Positions 56,231-64,000 of a stretch of DNA of 64,000 bases are shown here, one piece after another (within the stretch, counting starts at the first letter, position 1; every line of letters starts with the position of its first letter). The translations under genes were made by a program, and so were the position numbers. Source of the DNA: Bromus sterilis. Lineage: Eukaryota; Streptophyta; Magnoliopsida; Poales; Poaceae. Under the pieces are notes generated by a model that was given only the letters and a program-made list of their open reading frames with translations, had not been told where the DNA came from and made no database searches. The stretch spans positions 25,457,282 through 25,521,281 of the forward strand of contig OX465600.1 of NCBI GenBank assembly GCA_950022295.1. The letters run 5' to 3'.

Positions 56231-59200
56231 TCAGTCAGCCCATTCCAGTCTGATTTTTTGAATGGTTCCTACTAACCCCCTGCACTGCTGTTTTAGCTCC
56301 TCATTTCCGCAGTCACAGACATCTAATTTCTGCAGTGATTTGGGGAGGCCATCCTTGGGCAGCGACCGGACGGCCGGACAAAACGAGATCTGTAATCCCT
56401 TGAGCTTGGTAAGCTTGTGCAGCCCTGAAGGGAGGCTATGTAGCTTGTCCCAAACATAAAACGTGAGTTGCTGGAGGGAGGAGAGGAGGTGAAGGGCCTC
56501 CTCTTGCTCCTTGGTGAAGCACTCCATCTCATGAATCTCACGAAGTTGAAGCTCGGTGAGGGAGGAAGACAGGAAGCTGCAAATGGGCATAGTAAGGAGT
56601 CCCATGGCCTCATCCGTCCAGAGCACTTGCAGTTTAGATGAACTCTGTTGTTTTTCTCCATCGTGCGGCTGCACCTTCCATGGATTGGGATCCCATCCAG
56701 CAAAGAATCTAGGGCTTCCACAAACAACTAATGTTCTGAGTTGTTGCCCGGCGGTAAGGAGAGGCCCCAGGCCCGTACATCTTAGATCCTCTCCGCAATT
56801 ATTCAAATTTAAATGGATGAGAGAGGTGAGGTTTGAGAGGGGCTCCAACGTCCTCATGCCTTCCACACCAAGAAGGAGATCTTGCAAAGAGGATGGGAAA
56901 AGGCAGCAGGAAAACAAGCCAATGGATAGTATTAGACCACCAACGTGTAACTTCTGGAGGGACCGCAGGGCTGGAAAAGTTGAAGATGGGTCCACCTCGA
57001 CCAGCCCTGGACAATCTAGAATGGAAAACTCCTGCAGGCAGTCAGAGAGATGGTACGGCAGGAGCAGTGTGCCATCTTCTTCTTTCTCCTGCTCCACCTC
57101 TGATGTTTGCTGCACACCAACCCCCATTGCCACCTGTGTTATATTGTTACACTCGAAGATAGTCAATTCAGAGAGCCTTGGCAGGTGCGAGAGGAGCTCT
57201 GTCAATTCCTTCCCACTAGCAGCGCATTCATTGACAACAAGACACTCAACAGGGAACTGCCATTCGACCTCACCCTCACCTCCGAATGGCCCAACCAAAT
57301 GATCTAGGTTCTTGAACCACAATTTCTGCAGTGAAGTCAGCACCAGAAGGGGCTTCAACTCTAGAGGTGGGCACTCCTAAGTGTCAGATCCTCCAGGTTT
57401 GCGAGGTTATAGAATGCTAACACCTGATCTAAGTTTTGTAGATCATCCTTTCCAACAATCTCCAATCTCACTTTGTAGGATGATTTTGAGTACTGCAACC
57501 TTTTTAGTAGCTTTATATCCCTTATATTGACATTATGCAGTGTTTCAGTCCATGGTATACAAGCCACTAACAGGAGTTCTGGACAGTTCTCTATCTCAAG
57601 CTGTTGCAGTTTGGGAAACCAATCAATGTTCCGGTCTTCATTTGGTTTAGGGTCAACAAAATGGTTTGAAAATGGTAACTCCAATAGTTTAGGGCAGTCT
57701 CTTATAATCAATACTTGCAAAAGAGGAAACATATGATCAGTATCATCCTGTGATGGTATCCATTTTCCAAAACTTCCCAAGCCAACAAGCTCAAGCCTTA
57801 TTAGCCGACAAAAGCTTTGCTCTACAACAAACTCCTTAATTGTGGCTATATGATGCAATATTACTTTACCAAGACCCCACATCTTCCCTAAAGGAGGGAG
57901 ATATTCCCAAGAAACACCAGAGAGATGAAGTGATTGAAGAGCTTCAACGGCGAGCTTATCACCCAGCCATGTTGGGCAAGAAGACCCTCCATGACCTCTA
58001 ATGCACAACCCTTGAAGATATCTATGTGGTTGAAGGCTCTCAAGAACCACTTCTTCCACATCAAGCTTGATATCAGACCGATTATAGTGCCAATCTAATG
58101 TTAACCTCTCCAAGTAGTTTTTCTCTCCCAAATTAGCCTTGGCTGCTTCTTCTTTCGTGTGTGTATTCTCAATGTTATAGATGCCAAGCTCCCTTAGTTC
58201 AGCCAAATGCTCTAGTTGCTTTGGTTCAAATCCTTCACATTCTTTATTGACTCTAAATACCTTCAACTCTTCTAAGAGTTTAAGTTTTCCGACATTAACA
58301 ATATCAGAATGCAACTCGTCATTTATGGTATAAAAATGACGCAGTTTTGCAAGGTTGCTCAAGTCTTTGGGCAAATCAGAACAGCCATACCATGATCTTA
58401 GGTCCAAAATCCTTAGATGATAGAATCTAGAAATGGCAGGTGGTAAATGCATCTCTCTCTCATTATATTTTGTCCCCAAACATAGGTATCGTAGGTGGAT
58501 AAGTGTAGAAAGGTTATGCAACATGGACTCCGCAGAAGACGGTATGTTAACCAAATGAAGAATGCGAAGAGCATTTGCTTCCGCAATCAAATCACCCAAA
58601 ATGTTGGCAAAGCTTCCATCCATTTTTCCAAATACCATCAAAGTATGCAATTGTTCAATGTTCAATCTTCTTTTCAGCATTCTCAGTTGGCTCTTTAAGG
58701 TTTCATGAGTAACTGTATCATCATCATCTATGATTATAGACAAGTGTCGGATCAATGGCTGAAGTTGTACTGATTCCACATTAGAGCGGTGTAAACTAAT
58801 ACAATCATGAGATGCAACTTGTAGTGCTAAATCATGTAGCAGGTCATGCATAATATAATATGAAGAATCACCAGTTCCCTCTTGTCTAAAAAAACCATGC
58901 ATGACCAAATCATTTAAATTGCTCAAACCTATATCTTTAAATGTTTGGTTTTGAGCACTAGGTTGGAGGATATCTAGTCCTATCCATAGGTTGATTAGCT
59001 CAGTGGCACTATATCTGTGATCTTCAGGAAACAATGCAGAATAAGAGAAACATTGTTGTTGATGAAAAGGAAGATGGTCATAGCTAAGCTTCAAGGCAGG
59101 CATAATGTCATTTGGATTAGTTTGCCTCTCCCATTCTTTACTTTCTAAAACCCTTCTCCAATGACGCAAATTAAGGTCTTTACTCAGTAATGTACCAACA

Positions 59201-60639
59201 GTTTTTGCAGCAAGAGGGGAGCCCCTTAGTTTTTCCATTATCCTATCTCCGGTCTCGAGCAAAAAATTGTGATCACTTCTTAAGGGCTCAATGCCAAAGA
59301 CAAAATCAAGGAATAACTTCCTAAATTCTTTGGATTCTAACCCTTCCAATTCTATTGGTTCAGTTGCTTTGACCTTCTTTACTATTGCTGGAAAGCGAGT
59401 CGTAAGTAGAATCACACTACCTTTTTCTTTTGATGTTTTGAGTGGTAGCAATAACCTTTTCCAATCATCTTCATTACCAATCTCCCATATATCATCTAGT
59501 ATAAGCAAAAACCTCTTAGATTTTAATCTTTGCTCAATCACCTCTTCGGCTCTACCATCCTTTTCTCCTTCAACCTGAGGGACATATGTTTTAATCTCTT
59601 CTAACAGATTTTTCAAATTAAAATTGAGCGACACACATACCCAAATAACAACTTGAAAATGATTCTGAACTTGTTGGTTTTTATATATGTGTTGTATCAG
59701 AGTTGTCTTTCCTATTCCTCCTGGGCCAACAACTGGAAGCACTGTTAGGTATTCTCTGTTGTATTTACCCTGGGTTATATCATGTATGATGGTATTCATG
59801 ATATGGTCCCTCCCATACAATTTTGGCTCTATACTTTGACCAGTGGTAATGGGACGGATCTGGGTAATATCTGGGACAGTCCTACGGTCACAACTCTGAA
59901 GAATCTTGGTAACCTCTGTGCGCACATGTTGTAGTGTTTCTACAATGCGCTTCATTCTTTCAGAGACATAAACTCTATTAAACTCAAGCATTGCTGTTGC
60001 TCTCTTTGGCACACCACAAACAGTTGACTGGCCAGAATTATCATCATGAACATGAGGGAAGGATGAGCACAGGAGCAATTTACCGAGATTGGGCATGCAT
60101 CCGGTGACCTCCTGATTGGCATTTGGCGTTGAGGTTGAATTGCTAGGTGACCTCTGCCTAGCACGCGGCCAAATGCAACAGCTGACCAGGTGTCTTGCAT
60201 CTTCTACTTCTCTAGGATCACCTGTAGAACTGGCAGCAGAAGAGCTCGCAGATAAACAAACCAGTTTGACAACAGATTTGGTGGTGTGACGAGCATTGAG
60301 TGCAACGTTGTGGAGGCAGCCCTTGGCATGGTGGTCTGCAGCATCGTACGTGCCGTGGAGCTCGTCGTGGATGCGGAAGTAGTCCAGCTCATCCAACAAG
60401 TCCTCGGCACAGTGCGCCGAGTCCTGCAGCTTCCCCAGCAACACCTCCATGGCCTGGCCACGGATCTGCTTGCCGCCGGCAAGTTCGAGCGTGGCCTTCA
60501 CGAGCAGCAGTTCCATCTTAAGGGACTCGATGTTGAGACCCAAATTGTTGCTAGCACCCCAAGCCTCCAGCACGCCATCGGCAACAGGGGCCAGTGCCTT
60601 TCCCACCACCCATTGTGCCGCGCCAAGGAGCGCGTTCAT
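56231..60639 (-). pseudogene. CC-NB-ARC-LRR resistance-type gene (NLR), frameshifted in the LRR
   Basis: ATG at 60639 (MNALLGAAQWVVGKALAPV) starts a 1092-codon frame to a stop at 57361. Coiled-coil domain: residues 1-about 180 with an EDVID-like EDLLDELDYF (79-88). NB-ARC: P-loop GPGGIGKTT (305-313), RNBS-A FQVVIWVCVS, kinase-2 LLILDDIW (378-385), RNBS-B ILLTTR (410-415), GLPL-like GSPLAAK (473-479), RNBS-D CFSYSALFPED, MHD (597-599). LRRs follow to SAHL. At 57360 the LRR continues in another frame (LKPLLVLTSLQKLWF...) for about 375 codons, ending at 56231. The join ctctagagttg is explained by two extra bases. NLRs sense pathogen effectors in the cell and trigger defence. As read, the product lacks the last quarter of the LRR, so it may be a pseudogene or a truncated receptor; a sequencing error is possible. 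Confidence 0.88.
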
Positions 60640-60663
60640 CCTCACGCACACTGATGTATATGA

Positions 60664-60826
60664 TCTGTGATGTGAGGACCAGCAGGAATCAAGCGGAATT
60701 CATTTGGATAATGTGCACTAAATATGCATCAGTAAATAATACTAATAGCTATAGAGAAAAGTATTTAGACTTGTAAGCTGTTGTTAGCAAGTACAAGCAT
60801 GCAGGAGAGGGATTATTAATACTTAC
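60664..60826 (-). other. Probable intron in the NLR 5' UTR
   Basis: Minus-strand donor GTAAGT at 60826-60821 after cctgt, and acceptor CACAG ending at 60664, leaving 24 bp of leader before the ATG. Predicted from splice motifs only. Confidence 0.45.
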
Positions 60827-60915
60827 ACAGGACGCCAGAGGGGAAGCAGCGCCTGCCTTGCCTTTCTGAGAGTTGTGTTGCTGGGGACGAGATATGGTGC
60901 GCTGTAGGAAGGAAG

Positions 60916-60923
60916 ATATATAG
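60916..60923 (-). promoter_or_regulatory. TATA box of the NLR gene
   Basis: Minus strand ctatatat about 90 bp upstream of the proposed leader exon end, followed by pyrimidine-rich sequence. The ATG lies about 280 bp downstream, including the leader intron. Confidence 0.45.
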
Positions 60924-60949
60924 AGAGATGTGCATTGTTCTAGTTTGAA

Positions 60950-62090
60950 GGCTCCCACAAATTGCTTACTTTTACTTTACAATATCAGATGGCTACGGAT
61001 CTAACGACCTAAACTGATCGCAGCAAGCGAAGCATCACTTCCTCTCAACAACTCTCAGCAAAGCATCACGTCTCTCTCAACAAAGCAGAAAAGCAAAGCA
61101 TCTCGTCTCTCTACACTCCCTCTGTTGGTGGCCGACCAGTGGTGCATGGGCATCAAAACAAAGCCCTGTGAACGACCTTGATAAGTAGGACCCTGGTGAT
61201 AAGTTCCAATTCTCCTCCAGCTGCTTTACTTTGCTTTATTCTCTCAGATTCTTTGTCTATTTTATTATGTGTCTGTTTGTTTTTAACCATATGTGTTAGC
61301 AGACTACAACTACTTATAACTGCAATAATACCGAGTAGCTGTTTGTAATCAGGTTGTTCACGCTACGTTCCTAGACTGAAACAGTGAGCCTAAGCTGATG
61401 TATCGTTGTGCTTCAGTGGGTAATTTTTTCAGATGGCTTAATCCTTAAATATCCCCATATATGTATGTAATCGTATCAGCTTAACCAAACAATAGGGCTG
61501 ATACATCAATTTCGTTCAGAGATGAAACAATTTGTCGATAAGTATTCCAGTAGGATGAGTAATTGAGTAGTAGGACAATAACAAAACAATTACCCATATA
61601 TTACCAGTAAAGTAAAATTACTCTGAAGGGAATCAGATTTCTTGTACTTTACAGGCTGTTGCTTGCTACCAGAGGCGAGGAATGCGTACAGAGTGGCGAG
61701 GGAGAAGATGGGCAAGAATTTGATTCCACGCCTGAATCTGAATGGACGCATCCAGAGGAGACCGAGCCACTCAAAGTCTGCAGCACCATCGTTGCTTCTG
61801 ACTGAAAAACAGATAACAACAGAACAGAGGACGGAATTAAATCTCTGTTTCTAATGGATTATTGTACAGAAAATTAAGCTAGGCACAGAAATTAAACTAA
61901 TGGCCAGCTTTACTGAGGCAAAATGTTTCTCTACACCTGGCCGAACTCCCAGTAACAAGTTCCTCGGCACACCCCTCGAAGAACGCACATCACTCATTAG
62001 TTCACAGAGTAAATCTAGTCCATCAGAAAAAAAAATCCGCATAAAGAAGGACGATTGTCGCCGCACCAACCTCCTAGAAACACCTGAAAT
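60950..62090. other. Intergenic stretch upstream of the NLR
   Basis: No gene recognised. Near 61020-61110 the phrase aagcatca/aagcatc...ctctctcaacaa recurs three times over about 80 bp. Confidence 0.5.
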
Positions 62091-62340
62091 CTACGAGTGC
62101 GCTGGAGCTACCGGAGAAGAGTAGGCGTCAGGATACCTGCGGTGATGGCGAGGGGGGTGGACGGGGAGGCGGGGGTCGCCGGCGGTGGCTTCGTCCACAG
62201 AGGCTGTGTTGGCGCTGGGGCCGGCGTCGAGCAGGAGAGCCGCCGCCGCGGCGGGCCGGGGTGGGCGCCGTCCACCACCATCGAGCACGGTAAAAATCTA
62301 ACAAGGTCTCTCTTTTCTTCTGACAGTTTAGAAACAACCT
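62091..62340. other. GC-rich island of unknown origin
   Basis: Short frames on both strands (for example ARGVDGEAGVAGGGFVHRG on plus) without a recognised domain. May be a fragment of a first exon or transposon. Confidence 0.25.
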
Positions 62341-62525
62341 TTACTAGGGAAACTCGTTTCCTCTATATCTCACGGTTCTTCCAAGCGTTTTATCATCAAA
62401 TTTCGTCAATCACCCATGCCCCACCTACCAGCCTCCGTTTGTCTGTCCGTTGCTTTACATTTTTCTCAAGTAGAGGATATCCCGCGGTTGCTATCCGAAT
62501 TAATTGTACTGGTAATATATTTTGA

Positions 62526-63100
62526 ACGTACAAAGCATTAATAGTTTGATTAATAATATATAAGTTAAAATTAAAAATATTATTATATATCATATTTCAT
62601 TATTATATAATTAAAAATATTTATTTAATATAAGTGATATGATAAAATGAAAAAATTCCATGCATATTGATTGAGCCTTGATATGGCAGCATGTGTGGTG
62701 AGATGGTTTTGTGCATGAGATTAACTTATTAATAAAAACATTTATCTCATGCATATTGTGTTGGCCTTTGATAAGGTGTTATGTGCGTATGTTAAGATAA
62801 TAAAGGTAGTGACTTAGTGGGGATGTTGAGATGAATACGTTACATATTAAGAGAATTGGGACCAACTTCTTATGAATGTAAGATATAAGATTCCTTAGTA
62901 TGCCTTCTTCGCCCACATACACACCCCACTCGTTTGTTCATCCCCCGTCAATCTCGCTACCTTCCCTCATGATCTCATATTTTTGTTCTCTTGCCCAGCT
63001 GTCTTTCTATCTTCCCGTCAATCTCACCTTCTCGTGCACGCTCTACTCTGTCGACAGGTTTTGATTGGGCGGCGAAGGCCTCTGGTGACGGAGGGGATGG
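62526..63100. other. AT-rich intergenic stretch
   Basis: No gene recognised. Contains ttcatgcatatt-like phrases repeated near 62660 and 62750. Confidence 0.45.
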
Positions 63101-64000
63101 AGGGAAATTTTCTTTTGAGGGGTAAGACACTTTTATTCATTCAGATTCAAAGCTCTCGGAACATAAATTGGATCATGTGGATCTGAAATTCATAAGTGTC
63201 TATCCTGCCCTAGACTCGTAGCAAACTTCATTAAATGGTGTGCATCGGAATTATAAGTTCTCCCTTCAAAAACAAAATTACATTCTTTGAACAGACCCTT
63301 ATTAGCTACTATATCAAAAGCGATCATACTATAAACTCCGCCCGCTTCCTCCCATATGTCTTTGATAACATTCTTCGAGTCCCCCGAGATCAAGACCTTG
63401 GTGAACATTAGGTCTTATGCCAGGGCTTGAGCTTCTCTACATGCCATCATCTCCAAGCAAGTTGGGTCTGTAATACCCAGAAAAACAACCGCGGAAGAGC
63501 CCTTGAAGTTTCCCAAATGGTCTCGGCACACTGCCGCCATAGCCCCTGCCTCCCCTTTCTGCACAATCCTCCATCCACCCTTATGTAAATCACACCTTGG
63601 TCAAGCAGTGACCAGCCCCCTTCTTGATCTATCTGCATGAACCCTCGAACTTGACATGGTGCAGCCGTAATCTCAAGCTCCTTCATAAAATTTGAATGAA
63701 ATTATCAGTTGAGAGTGGACTCTAGTGGACATCCTCATGAATAAGCTTCCTCCTCGCATACCAAATCGCCCACATGGGACAGGCAGAGATGGTGAAGGCG
63801 GTGTCGTGCACCTCGCGGAGTTCCTTCATGGTCTTGCTAAAGGCGTCGAAGGCCAACATCCAGCACACCAACAATCGGTTCCCTTCCTTACTTTCTTCAG
63901 CTTGGGTTGTGTTGTTTACGACTAAATTTTTTTCTACTCCACAACAAGGTGTCGGATTGCTCGAGGTACTACGACCTGGTGTGCTTGCAGATGTGCATCT
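63100..64000 (-). pseudogene. Non-LTR retroelement C-terminal remnant with RNase H-like domain
   Basis: On the minus strand, from the window edge: RNRLLVCWMLAFDAFSKTMK and MWAIWYARRKLIHEDVH (the region after zf-RVT in plant LINE-type RTs). Then GVIYIRVDGGLCRKGRQG (RNase H start, VDG motif), CRDHLGNF, TDPTCLEMMACREAQALA, LMFTKVLISGDSKNVIKDIW (GDS motif) and NSDAHHLMKFATSLGQDRHL (H-L-A-like end). Several frameshifts and stops separate these. The order and motifs match the RVT_3/RNase H tail of plant L1-like elements. Cut by the right window edge; not functional. Confidence 0.6.

Noticed and set aside
56556..57302. 248-residue plus-strand frame opposite the NLR LRR region
   Set aside because: Antisense of a coherent LRR reading frame; no motifs of its own.

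Overview
This window is nuclear DNA from a grass, most likely a member of the Triticeae (wheat, Aegilops or barley group). Three things point there: a CC-NB-ARC-LRR gene whose N-terminus is of the type I associate with large cereal NLR families, an intron-containing NAC gene, and dense nesting of cereal-type transposons (Athila-like and Tat-like LTR retrotransposons, L1-type LINEs, Helitrons, and Stowaway, Tourist and Harbinger elements). Two host genes are well supported. The rest is mostly transposon sequence and its remains.

Layout. 1-2.7 kb: LTR-like repeats. 2.75-2.87 kb: a tRNA-derived SINE-like insertion with a 14-bp target duplication. 3.55-12.43 kb: a Harbinger-like TIR element with a frameshifted cargo gene, split by a 6.9-kb Athila-like LTR retrotransposon (3618-10562). 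13.5-14.8 kb: a nest of MITEs. 15.65-17.56 kb: a three-exon NAC transcription factor whose C-terminal region carries seven 14-15-residue repeats. 18.3-19.9 kb: a short Helitron. 20.2-31.3 kb: possible remains of a large Helitron holding further MITEs, a second Harbinger-like element (22166-23510), a truncated retroposon (24431-25436) and GC-rich exon-like pieces. 31.7-36.9 kb: MITEs, tandem duplications and no recognisable gene. 37.1-43.4 kb: an L1-type LINE with a decayed front half and an open RT half. 43.6-50.25 kb: a Tat-like LTR retrotransposon with an AGATC target duplication, sitting inside an older retroposon that resumes at 50253-51655. 52.2-52.7 kb: a 5'-truncated LINE tail. 52.8-56.2 kb: degenerate tandem duplications behind the NLR, one copy split by a Helitron that itself holds a hAT-type MITE. 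56.2-60.65 kb: the NLR gene on the minus strand, broken by a 2-bp frameshift in the LRR region. 63.1-64 kb: a decayed LINE RNase H end.

Insertions can be ordered from junctions seen directly: Athila-like element into Harbinger element; Tat-like element into retroposon; Tourist and MULE-like elements into a Stowaway-type element; hAT-type MITE into Helitron, which went into one copy of the NLR downstream duplication. No operon-like arrangement or joint pathway links the host genes. The NAC gene looks intact. The NLR would make a truncated receptor unless the frameshift is a sequencing error. The most unusual sequence features are the NAC repeat tail, a 21-bp-phased array of interrupted palindromes in the Tat-like LTRs, the Helitron with a paralogous empty site in the same window, and two Harbinger-like elements with matching ends but unrelated cargo genes.
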